This document shows positions 24,543 to 31,429 of a DNA stretch of 64,000 nucleotides, one piece after another; the first letter of the stretch is position 1, and each line of letters begins with the position of its first letter. A program made the translations under genes and the position numbers. Below the pieces are notes generated by a model. That model was not told where the DNA came from. It did no database searches and saw nothing but the letters and a program-made list of their open reading frames with translations. Source of the stretch: Roseomonas sp. Its GTDB lineage: Bacteria > Pseudomonadota > Alphaproteobacteria > Acetobacterales > Acetobacteraceae. The stretch is taken from contig JADCFQ010000007.1 in the NCBI GenBank assembly GCA_020249435.1, positions 124,001 through 188,000 on the forward strand. Direction: 5' to 3'.

Positions 24543-24976
24543 GTATTACACTCAAGGACGGCATTCAGATTGTTGAAGATGCCGCGCCCGAATTCGAAGC
24601 CGTTGCCGCCATTCAGCGCGGTCTGCATAATTTCAACCAGGAAACCGGCGGGCCTTATGACCGCGAACCGGTCACACTTTTGGTGCAGGATGCCGATGGC
24701 AAGACGCTTGGCGGCTTATTGGGCCTGACCTTCTGGGGCTGGCTATTCATTGATTGGCTCTATCTGGAACGCGGCATGCGGAGGCGCGGCATTGGTGAGG
24801 AATTGCTGCGCCGGGCTGAGGCGATTGGCCGCGAACGCGGCTGCACCAATGCCTATACGGATACTTTCAGCTTCCAGGCACCAAGCTTTTGGAAGCGTAA
24901 TGGTTACGCTGAATTCGGCAAGCTGGAAGGCATGCCAGCCGGCCATGCGCGGGTGTGGTTGCGGAAGAAATTGTAA
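24539..24976 (+). CDS. GNAT-family N-acetyltransferase
   Basis: A 145-residue acetyltransferase. The acetyl-CoA-binding motif A is LERGMRRRGIGEELLRRAE (R-x-x-G-I/G pattern), followed by CTNAYTDTFSFQAPSFWKRN and GYAEFGKLEGMPAGH. LLGLTFWGWLFIDWL forms the preceding strands. This FQAP-FW--GY pattern is seen in a GNAT subgroup of unknown substrate. The ATG overlaps the stop of the CopD-like gene (ATGA), so ParA, CopD-like and GNAT genes form one plus-strand unit. It is convergent with the Bug gene two bases further on. Confidence 0.88.
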   Translation: MSITLKDGIQIVEDAAPEFEAVAAIQRGLHNFNQETGGPYDREPVTLLVQDADGKTLGGLLGLTFWGWLFIDWLYLERGMRRRGIGEELLRRAEAIGRERGCTNAYTDTFSFQAPSFWKRNGYAEFGKLEGMPAGHARVWLRKKL

Positions 24977-24978
24977 TT

Positions 24979-25947
24979 CTATTCCACCCTGATCCCCGCC
25001 TTGGCCACCACATCGGCCCACATCGCAATCTCTCGCCGCAGCACGGCATCGAATTCAGCGGGGCTTTGCCCACCGGGTTCGGTGCCCAGTTCCAGGATGC
25101 GCTGCGTCAGATCGGGCGCCGCAATCGCCGCTGCCATCGCCTCATGGAGCTGCGCCTGAATGGCGGCGGGCGTGCGCGCCGGCAGGAAGGCCGCAACCCA
25201 GGTATCCGCTTCAAACCCCGGCACGGTTTCCGCGACACTCGGCACCTCCGGAAAGGCGCGGTTGCGCGTGGGGGACGTGACGGCGATGGGCCTGATCTGT
25301 CCTGACCGAGCGAGCCCCGCCGAGGCCGTGAGCGAATCAAAACCCAATTGCACATTGCCGGCCGCCAAATCCTGCAAGGCCGGGCCGGAGCCGCGATAGG
25401 GGATGTATTGGATATCCACCCCGGTGGTCAGGCGAAACAGCTCCGCCCCCAAATGCGGCCCGCCGCCCGGTGAGCCCGCCGTGTAATTCAGCTTGCCCGG
25501 ATTGGCCCGCGCATAGGCCAGCAATTCGGCAATGGTTCGGATGGGCAGGCTTGGTGTGGCCGTCACCAGCATGGGCGTGCGCCCCAGCATGGTGATGGGC
25601 AGGAAGGCGCTTGGAATATCAAACGGCGCCTTGTCCTTATGCGTGGTCGGCAGGATGGAATGGGCCGAGGCATTGATCAGGACCGTATAGCCATCGGGCG
25701 CCGCGCGGGCGACTTCCCCCATGCCAATAATGCCCGAGGCGCCGGCGCGATTTTCCACCACAATCTGCCAGCCCTTTTGTTCCGTGATCTTGCGCGCCAC
25801 GAGGCGGCCCAGAATGTCACTCGGCCCGCCGGGCGGGAAGGCGATCACGAAGCGGATGGGCGCAGCCGGCCAGGCACCCTGGGCGCGGGCGAGCGCAGGC
25901 GCCAATAGCCCAGCGGCAAGCACCCCCCGACGAGACAAAAGCGGCAT
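24979..25947 (-). CDS. TctC/Bug-family periplasmic binding protein
   Basis: A 322-residue secreted protein of the tripartite tricarboxylate transporter receptor family. Its leader is MPLLSRRGVLAAGLLAPALA with cleavage near ARAQG. The mature start AWPAAPIRFVIAFPPGGPSD, VVENRAGASGIIG and APDGYTVLI are the standard Bug motifs. YTAGSPGGGPHLGAELF lies in the ligand loop. The ATG at 25947 was chosen because it begins the signal peptide; the frame is open 13 codons further. No TctA/TctB membrane genes are beside it. Bug proteins usually bind small carboxylates; the ligand is unknown. Confidence 0.9.
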   Translation of the reverse strand: MPLLSRRGVLAAGLLAPALARAQGAWPAAPIRFVIAFPPGGPSDILGRLVARKITEQKGWQIVVENRAGASGIIGMGEVARAAPDGYTVLINASAHSILPTTHKDKAPFDIPSAFLPITMLGRTPMLVTATPSLPIRTIAELLAYARANPGKLNYTAGSPGGGPHLGAELFRLTTGVDIQYIPYRGSGPALQDLAAGNVQLGFDSLTASAGLARSGQIRPIAVTSPTRNRAFPEVPSVAETVPGFEADTWVAAFLPARTPAAIQAQLHEAMAAAIAAPDLTQRILELGTEPGGQSPAEFDAVLRREIAMWADVVAKAGIRVE

Positions 25948-26158
25948 GGCCCATCCCCCATTCCTTGCACCGATTGGCCTCGTCACTGCCCTGCCGTCAG
26001 TTACTAGGCACTGTTTATCGGCATTCTTCAGAGTGCGTGGAGCTTACACCTCATGCGCGACTGGTCCAGACAAATCCCGTAGGCGACGCGATAAGATAAG
26101 GCATGACAGGCGCGTGGCCGCCCTTTCCGTATGGCCGCGAGGCTATCAGCCCGATTCG

Positions 26159-26326
26159 AGAGAAGCTTCAGCTTTTCTTGAGACCATCTTGAGGACGCTG
26201 GATCAGGCCTCGCGACATTAGGCCGGCGTCGGGATAGTCCCGACGGTGAACGGACCCACGCGCATGCTGCCAGCCAAATTCAGGCCTTCAAGCGATACCG
26301 GGACTGCGCCTGTACCGGGCAAGCAG
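26159..26326 (+). repeat. Leader repeat copy A (before and into the first LuxR-type gene)
   Basis: This ~168-base segment aligns without gaps to 30095-30262. The first 39 bases match at 32 positions by my count, and both copies end in GGCAAGCAG. It covers most of the 298-base gap after the Bug gene (25948-26245), in which I see no other gene, and runs into the start of the regulator. It contains CTTGAG twice, eleven bases apart (about one helical turn), an arrangement seen in direct-repeat operators. A hairpin follows at 26227-26245. Confidence 0.7.
26227..26245 (+). promoter_or_regulatory. Perfect hairpin directly before the LuxR-type gene start
   Basis: CGTCGGGA and TCCCGACG (eight-base perfect arms) enclose the loop TAG. 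They end one base before the GTG at 26246 and 19 bases before the ATG at 26264. The matching region of copy B (30161-30183) differs in sequence but still pairs. In mRNA it could limit ribosome access. Role inferred. Confidence 0.5.
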
Positions 26327-27574
26327 CCCCCAATCGCGCCAGATTGCGAGGCACGGTCTTCCCCTGGTCCTTGGCGTCTTTTCTCTGAGCCATCCCCTGA
26401 TCATGGTCTCAGCGGGGGCGAATTGGATGGTGCCATAGCCAATGACCAGCTCGGCGCGCTGATTGGCCGGATATATGATTGCGCCTTCGAACCGGAACGC
26501 TGGCATGACACTATCGGGCATATTGCGCGCGCCATTGGTGCGGAAATGGGGATCCTTGCCCTGCATGATCATCGGGAAAACCGGAGTATTCGCACCTTCT
26601 CCTGCGGCATTCCCGCGCGCCTGATCTGGGCATATGAACTGCAGCACGCACAACACAATCCGATTGCCGCGATGTGTATGGCGGGCCGGTGTGAAGGCGC
26701 TATCCATACGCCGCGCAGCCTGTTTGACGACCCCGATCAATGGTTCCGTTCGAACATGTATCGCGCGCTCATGCGCAGGACCGGCGCTGGCGATGTGATC
26801 GGGCTTTATGCGCTTCATGGTGAAGAACGCGGCGCTTGGCTGGGTGCCTTTCGGCGCAGGCACGATCCGGATTTCGGACCAGAGGAACAGCATATTCTGC
26901 GGCTTCTGGCGCCGCATATCCTGCGCGTCATGCGGTTTGCCGATTTGCTTGAAACGCGCACCATCAGGGCCAATCGTTTGGTCGCTGCCCTGGATGCGCT
27001 TTCTGCCGGCGTATGGTTGGTGGATCACAACTGTCGGGTGCTGCATGCAAATGGTGCAGCAGAGGCGCTGCTTAGCCGCCAGGGCGGGCCGCTCCGTATC
27101 CTGGAAGGCCGGTTGACGGCCACCAGTCTCGCGGATGCGCAGCGCCTGAACCATGCCATTCGGCAGGCCGTTACGGGCGATTTATCTGGCAATACCACCG
27201 AAGAGACGATGGCGGAGAATACCATAGCCCTGGGCGATGCCGCGTTCGGCGAAGCATTGATTGCAACCGTGGTGCCGCTTCATAAAAGTACGTTGCCCGC
27301 ATCAGTGGCGGTATTCGTGCAAGGCCCGGCAACGGCACCGGCCACACGGCTGCAAGCCTTTGGGACCCTGCACGGGCTAACACCCGCTGAACTGCGCTGC
27401 CTGAATGAGATTTTCCTAGGCCGGAACGTTCCCGAAGCCGCGACTGCGCTTGGCGTCGCGCAATCCACCCTGCGCAGCCAACTCAGCAATATCTTCGAGA
27501 AGACTGCTACCACCAGCCAGACTGAATTGACCCGCTTCGTAGCAAGCTTCGTGGCCCCCTTACGCTATGGGTAA
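26246..27574 (+). CDS. LuxR-type transcriptional regulator with PAS-like sensor region (1 of 2)
   Basis: A regulator of up to 442 residues. After a non-conserved N-terminal ~65 residues come LIGRIYDCAFEPERWHDTIG and a GAF/PAS-like sensor part, including a PAS-type VAALDALSAGVWLVDHNCRV near residue 250. The C-terminal helix-turn-helix is LTPAELRCLNEIFLGRNVPE then ATALGVAQSTLRSQLSNIFEK. Start is uncertain: GTG at 26246, ATG at 26264, or a later TTG nearer the conserved part. The second LuxR-type protein at 28573-29700 has the same domain order and the same IGR-YDCA--PE-W motif. The regulator converges on the outer-membrane protein gene. Confidence 0.83.
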   Translation: MNGPTRMLPAKFRPSSDTGTAPVPGKQPPIAPDCEARSSPGPWRLFSEPSPDHGLSGGELDGAIANDQLGALIGRIYDCAFEPERWHDTIGHIARAIGAEMGILALHDHRENRSIRTFSCGIPARLIWAYELQHAQHNPIAAMCMAGRCEGAIHTPRSLFDDPDQWFRSNMYRALMRRTGAGDVIGLYALHGEERGAWLGAFRRRHDPDFGPEEQHILRLLAPHILRVMRFADLLETRTIRANRLVAALDALSAGVWLVDHNCRVLHANGAAEALLSRQGGPLRILEGRLTATSLADAQRLNHAIRQAVTGDLSGNTTEETMAENTIALGDAAFGEALIATVVPLHKSTLPASVAVFVQGPATAPATRLQAFGTLHGLTPAELRCLNEIFLGRNVPEAATALGVAQSTLRSQLSNIFEKTATTSQTELTRFVASFVAPLRYG

Positions 27575-27595
27575 TCCGTCAACCGTAACCTAACA

Positions 27596-28576
27596 TCAGA
27601 AACGCATGCCAATGCGCAGGATCGCGCGATCCACGCGCAGCCGGTATTGCGCCTCAATATCCCTCAGCGCCTTGAAGGCGACGAACATGCCAAGCTCGGG
27701 CAAATCAGCGGCAATCACCCCGCCTAGCGATACAACTTCCGTGCTGCCCATATTCTTGCCGTTCTGGCGATCTTCGCGAAGCTGCGTGGCATAGGTACCT
27801 GCGGGGCCAAGTTGGAACCTGCCAACCCGTTCGGTTACCGCCCAATCCAGCACCACCATATCGCCCGCCTGATAGCCTGTCGTGTCATTACGGTCGTGGA
27901 TATTGTAGAAAAAACGGGCGCTCAATTCGGTGCCATCCGCAAGCCAGGGCGGGCTTATCCAGGTTGCCGCAAGGCTTGGTACCAGGACCGTTGTATTCAA
28001 GCCGGCATTGGCCAGGCTTTCGGGACTATAGGCGCCGGTTGGCAACACCAGGCCAAGGCTGATGCCGAGTGTGAGACCATAAGGAATATATCGCCGGCGC
28101 GGATCTTCGGCGGCTGGCCCACGCATGCCCAATTCACCAATGGGGCGGGACCAAAACGCCTCCATATAAGTATCCCCGACATCGGTTCGGCACTCCGAAC
28201 GGTTCAGGGCCGAAATTCGCAAGCAGACCTTGCCCGCCACACCCGTGATGCCCAAACCAACCCGCCCGCCGGCGAGCATGTCCTCAAAAACATGGTAAAG
28301 CCCGGCTCCGGCAGCAACAGTGCCACCGCTGAAGCCCAGGGGACTTTTACTGCCATCCTTGTCACGGAAATCCGCAACATTTCCGGCAAGCGGCATCAAC
28401 AAAAGATAGGTTCCAGGTGGCGGTGCAAGCGCGGCGCGCAGATCCGAACCCCCAAGCGGCCCGGCAACAAACCCACCTTCAGAAGCAAGGCCAGGCTGGG
28501 TGCGAATGGCGATGATCAGGCCAATCCGGCTGAAGCACCGCATCTGCCGGCAAAACGCCCAAAGCAGCGCCTTCAT
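27596..28576 (-). CDS. SphA/phenol MetA-degradation-type outer-membrane protein
   Basis: A 326-residue predicted outer-membrane beta-barrel. After a hydrophobic leader (cleavage probably near PGLAS) come FVAGPLGGSDLRAALAPPPG, then alternating strands such as YGLTLGISLGLVLPTGAYSP and FFYNIHDRNDTTGYQAGD. The last residues are RVDRAILRIGMRF, a typical barrel end with terminal Phe. The GG-D-R-ALAPPPGTY start is typical of the SphA / meta-pathway phenol degradation-like family, thought to move hydrophobic compounds. Its ATG overlaps the stop of the LuxR-type gene upstream, so that regulator and the porin are cotranscribed. Ligand unknown. Confidence 0.8.
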   Translation of the reverse strand: MKALLWAFCRQMRCFSRIGLIIAIRTQPGLASEGGFVAGPLGGSDLRAALAPPPGTYLLLMPLAGNVADFRDKDGSKSPLGFSGGTVAAGAGLYHVFEDMLAGGRVGLGITGVAGKVCLRISALNRSECRTDVGDTYMEAFWSRPIGELGMRGPAAEDPRRRYIPYGLTLGISLGLVLPTGAYSPESLANAGLNTTVLVPSLAATWISPPWLADGTELSARFFYNIHDRNDTTGYQAGDMVVLDWAVTERVGRFQLGPAGTYATQLREDRQNGKNMGSTEVVSLGGVIAADLPELGMFVAFKALRDIEAQYRLRVDRAILRIGMRF

Positions 28577-29700
28577 GATGATGGTGCCTCGATCACCGGC
28601 GCATCCCGCAGGGGAGAGGCCATGGAAAGCGCACGGGCCAGCAAATCAGCCTGCCGTCCCGTGCCGGTACGCCGAAACAATTCGGACAGGTGGCTGCGCA
28701 CCGTGGTTGAGGAAATCCCGATAATCTCCGAAATCGCCTCTGGCGTGTGACCCTGCGCGAGAAAGGCAAGCACCTGAACCTGCGCCGGCGTCAGCCCGAA
28801 AACACGCGCGGCGATGGCAACCGGGTTATGGCTTTCCGCGCGCGGTTCGCGCAGCACGAGCAGCGTTGAACGATCACCCGGGGCGCCATTGCTGCGCTTG
28901 GCATCATCAAGGGTGACGGCAAAGACCAGCCATTCCGTTCCACCTGCCGCTACAAGGGCTTCGAAACCGCCCCTGGCCGCCAGGGCATTGTTCAATATCT
29001 GGTCGGTTGCATCATTATGGCCACGGAGTCGCCGCTCAGACCGGCGGAATGGTTCACCCTTTTCCAGCAACATATCGGCCGGCGGATTGGCGAAGATGGG
29101 CTGACCTTCGCCGTCAAGAATAAGCACCGCCGCCCCCAATTGTTCCAGCGCAGCACGGTAGGTATCTGCGGCAACCCTTTGGGCGCCGAGGACGGTCGAA
29201 ATCTCCACGGCTCGGCGAATATGGGGGGCAATCAGTTCAAGCCCTGCTACCTGCCGATCCGTGACCACACCGCGATTAGTGTCGGTAACGAAGCCCCAAT
29301 GCCCGAAACCGCCCGCCTCCCGCGTGACCACGAAAAACACGGCATCATGCAGATTTCGCGGGGCCAGATATTCCTTATAGTAACGCGTGGCCCTTAAGCG
29401 TTCCAACCCGTAATCGCTCGAAGCCCAGAATCCCTTATCAAGTGGCCAGGTAAGCGCATAAGGGAGCAACGGATTGATGGGCAGGAATTGCTGCGACGGA
29501 TCATTCGGTTCAAGCCCCGTACGCACCTGTTCAATAAGCACCCGCCCCCCAGGCGAAACCACGGCGAAGTTTGAACGGCAGCCGCCGATTTCCTCCTGAA
29601 GTTCCAACAGGACATTTTCCCAGAGTTCCGGGCGCAGGGCACAATCATAAACACGCCCGATCATGGCGCTCAGATAGTGGCGATCATCAGACAAACGCAT
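28573..29700 (-). CDS. LuxR-type transcriptional regulator (2 of 2)
   Basis: A 375-residue regulator. The N-terminal sensor region begins right away with AMIGRVYDCALRPELWENVL. A PAS-like segment (LEQLGAAVLILDGEGQPIFA) lies near residue 190. The C-terminal helix-turn-helix is FGLTPAQVQVLAFLAQGHTP followed by ISEIIGISSTTVRSHLSELFRR. It overlaps the SphA-like gene by four bases and is probably its local regulator. Inverted and direct repeats in the gap upstream (29701-29900) are candidate operators. The regulator is homologous in layout to the one at 26246-27574 but has diverged clearly. Confidence 0.86.
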   Translation of the reverse strand: MRLSDDRHYLSAMIGRVYDCALRPELWENVLLELQEEIGGCRSNFAVVSPGGRVLIEQVRTGLEPNDPSQQFLPINPLLPYALTWPLDKGFWASSDYGLERLRATRYYKEYLAPRNLHDAVFFVVTREAGGFGHWGFVTDTNRGVVTDRQVAGLELIAPHIRRAVEISTVLGAQRVAADTYRAALEQLGAAVLILDGEGQPIFANPPADMLLEKGEPFRRSERRLRGHNDATDQILNNALAARGGFEALVAAGGTEWLVFAVTLDDAKRSNGAPGDRSTLLVLREPRAESHNPVAIAARVFGLTPAQVQVLAFLAQGHTPEAISEIIGISSTTVRSHLSELFRRTGTGRQADLLARALSMASPLRDAPVIEAPSS

Positions 29701-29764
29701 GCACGAAAAGCCTTTCTGGTCCGTATTTTGGTTGGCCGGATTATTGGCCGAAGAGATTAATGTT

Positions 29765-29795
29765 CGCCTTAGTAGCCAGAGGGTTTCCTAAGGCG
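29765..29795. promoter_or_regulatory. Inverted repeat upstream of the second LuxR-type gene
   Basis: CGCCTTAG and CTAAGGCG are perfect eight-base arms separated by 15 bases, placed 65-95 bases before the regulator start at 29700. With the TTGGCCG direct repeats between it and the gene, it is a plausible operator or promoter region for the luxR/sphA transcript. No binding evidence is available. Confidence 0.4.
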
Positions 29796-29874
29796 CGCTG
29801 TTGCGGGCACGGTAACGGCAATTGGATGCGGTTATTGGCCCACGCCTGTTGCGTAGCCTCGGAATAATTTGTCG

Positions 29875-29896
29875 GCATCCTCCAAATGGAGGATGC
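29875..29896. other. Perfect nine-base hairpin in the luxR-lysE gap
   Basis: GCATCCTCC (29875-29883) and GGAGGATGC (29888-29896) pair fully around the loop AAAT. The 3' arm overlaps the start of a second possible hairpin, GCGCCGGGGCGC (29895-29906), so the two structures compete slightly. No T tract follows on the plus strand. The GGAGG in the 3' arm is a ribosome-binding-like sequence but no start codon follows at suitable distance. Confidence 0.45.
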
Positions 29897-30094
29897 GCCG
29901 GGGCGCGGTTCAGGGGCGTTCTTAACGCGATGTTAAGCGATCCGCCCCTGACCCCGCCCGCGCCGATTCCTGCGCATAACTGCAACCCCAGCCCTCGATT
30001 TTTTTGCGCTGAAATCCAGGGATTGGCGGTGGCTGCGAACCCCCAAGGGCAGCCGCGACGATCCTCAGGCCAAGCCAGCCTGCAGACCGCTTTT

Positions 30095-30262
30095 AGAGAA
30101 GATTTAGCCTTTCTTGAGACCGGTCTGAGGACGGTCGCTGGGGCTTCGCTGCAGTTTGGCCGTGTCGGGATTACCCCGGCGCGGAACGGATTCATGCGCA
30201 TGCCGCAAACCAATCTCAGAGCTTCCAGCCATCCCACCAAGGCGTCTGGCGCAGGCAAGCAG
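30095..30262 (+). repeat. Leader repeat copy B (before lysE)
   Basis: Diverged direct copy of 26159-26326, aligned without gaps. Its hairpin (CGTGTCGGG 30161-30169 with CCCGGCGCG 30175-30183) pairs with two G-T wobbles, while copy A pairs perfectly with a different sequence. The ATG at 30200 corresponds to the ATG at 26264 of the first LuxR-type gene. The short peptide after it (LRASSH, later GAGKQ) still resembles that protein's FRPSSD and PGKQ. Copy B therefore looks like a leader with a decayed 5' gene end, now standing before lysE. Confidence 0.65.
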
Positions 30263-30293
30263 GACCGAATTCTGCCAGCCGGGGACACGCAAC

Positions 30294-30974
30294 ATGCCGC
30301 CTGAACTTGGTGCCTTTCTGCTGGGCTATCTGCTCATCATGGTCTCGCCGGGGCCGAATATGGTCGCCATTGGCACCATTGCGGCACTGGAAGGCCTGGC
30401 CAACGCCTTGCCCATGATTGCCGGCATCGCCTTCGGCGTCGGTGGGCTCGCGAGCTTCGTGCTTGCCGTCAGTGAATTGATGCAGGTGGAAGCGCTTTCC
30501 CCCCCGCTGCAATTCCTGGCGGGGCTGATGCTGCTGACGGTGGCCTGGGCAGTCTCTCGCACCCGGAACTTTGCGCAGACGGAAGGAACCAGCCGCCCGC
30601 GTTCCAATGGCCAAGGGCTGGCGCTGTTTCTGGCGGGGTTTTCCACCGCCGCGAGCAACCCGATCACCATCGCCTATTTCGCCGCGGCCCTGGTGCCGAT
30701 TGGGCGAGCGAATGTGGCGGAAAGCGGTTCAAGCCTGGCCATCGTACTTGTCATTACCGCCGCGGCTGCCCTGTTCTGGTTCGTGTGCGCCGTATTGATG
30801 GCGCGGCCCGTCATGCGCGGTTTTGTCAGAAAGCGCGAAGGGCTGATCCGCACCGTGGCGGCCATGCTGATCGCCGTGATTGCGCTGCCCATGCTGCTGA
30901 ACGCGCTTGGTCTTTTGCCGGGTGGTGTAATCACAAGCTTGGGGATCGCGAGTGTTGCGGCGGTGAAGCCGTGA
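30294..30974 (+). CDS. LysE-family translocator
   Basis: A 226-residue inner-membrane exporter. MPPELGAFLLGYLLIMVSPG with GPNM following is the canonical LysE/RhtB start. About six helices follow, including the ASNPITIAYFAAALVPIG segment that matches the conserved (N)P-K/-T- motif region. Members export amino acids such as lysine, homoserine or threonine; the substrate is not evident. The ATG at 30294 was chosen from homology. The leader repeat copy B ends 31 bases upstream. The next small ORF starts 40 bases downstream, so it may head the operon to 34590. Confidence 0.87.
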   Translation: MPPELGAFLLGYLLIMVSPGPNMVAIGTIAALEGLANALPMIAGIAFGVGGLASFVLAVSELMQVEALSPPLQFLAGLMLLTVAWAVSRTRNFAQTEGTSRPRSNGQGLALFLAGFSTAASNPITIAYFAAALVPIGRANVAESGSSLAIVLVITAAAALFWFVCAVLMARPVMRGFVRKREGLIRTVAAMLIAVIALPMLLNALGLLPGGVITSLGIASVAAVKP

Positions 30975-31014
30975 TCGCGCGGGCGCATCACCCTTTGACA
31001 CAGGGCTGCGCCCC

Positions 31015-31206
31015 ATGACCGGCGCGTTTTTCATCATGTTTTTCCTGCTCTGCGGCCCATTCGAAATGTTCTGCGAACAGGGGCGCATCATTCAGCCTTC
31101 CTGCGCCGCGTCCGAGGCTTGGCTGCGCGCCGGGCTGCGCAGCGATCAATCGCTCCTCATCATGGATTGCCGCCCATACGAACCGGCAGAGGCGGATGAT
31201 GACTGA
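31015..31206 (+). CDS. Small hypothetical protein with hydrophobic N-terminus
   Basis: A 63-residue frame. TGAFFIMFFLLCGPFEMFC is a short hydrophobic start, followed by CAASEAWLRAGL and an acidic tail (AEADDD). Four cysteines are present in all. I recognise no family. Support comes from its place between lysE and an overlapping second small ORF on the same strand, and from signal-like residues at the start. No convincing ribosome binding site was found. Confidence 0.4.
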   Translation: MTGAFFIMFFLLCGPFEMFCEQGRIIQPSCAASEAWLRAGLRSDQSLLIMDCRPYEPAEADDD

Positions 31207-31429
31207 CCGCCAAGGCCATGGCGCCAACCGCGCGACGCTTAGCCAATGGCAGGAAAGGTTCCGCTGCGCGGCAGAGCGTGCCGCGCTGTGGTGGGTGGCG
31301 CATGTCGCTGAAGTGCTGCTGGTGCTGGCAGTTGTTTTGGCGGTGGTGGCGGCGTGGTTGGGCCTATTGCCGGATGCTGACCTCTCCAGCCTTTTCGACC
31401 CCAACCCCGCGCGTGCGGAGGCCAGGTAA
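31199..31429 (+). CDS. Small single-span membrane protein before the MFS gene
   Basis: A 76-residue protein with one long hydrophobic helix (VAEVLLVLAVVLAVVAAWLG) after a basic N-terminal half. Two ATG codons in tandem (31196 and 31199) follow GAGG; the second has better spacing. It overlaps the stop of the preceding small ORF. Its own TAA overlaps the ATG of the MFS gene (TAATG), the strongest evidence that it is translated. No family recognised. It may assist the transporter, an inference from coupling. Confidence 0.5.
   Translation: MTDRQGHGANRATLSQWQERFRCAAERAALWWVAHVAEVLLVLAVVLAVVAAWLGLLPDADLSSLFDPNPARAEAR

Larger units (their letters stand above)
29701..30293. other. Long intergenic region with several repeats and hairpins
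   Basis: This 593-base gap between the divergent LuxR-type and lysE genes has no convincing gene. It contains TTGGCCG twice in direct orientation (29732 and 29744), TTATTGGCC at 29741 and 29832, and CGCCTTAG/CTAAGGCG arms at 29765-29772 and 29788-29795. A perfect nine-base hairpin lies at 29875-29896, followed by GCGCCGGGGCGC. Leader repeat copy B is at 30095-30262. Confidence 0.6.

Noticed and set aside
29822-30304. 160-residue plus-strand frame covering leader copy B as an intact gene
   Set aside because: No recognisable domain; similarity to the first regulator is limited to the duplicated leader segment and then ends.
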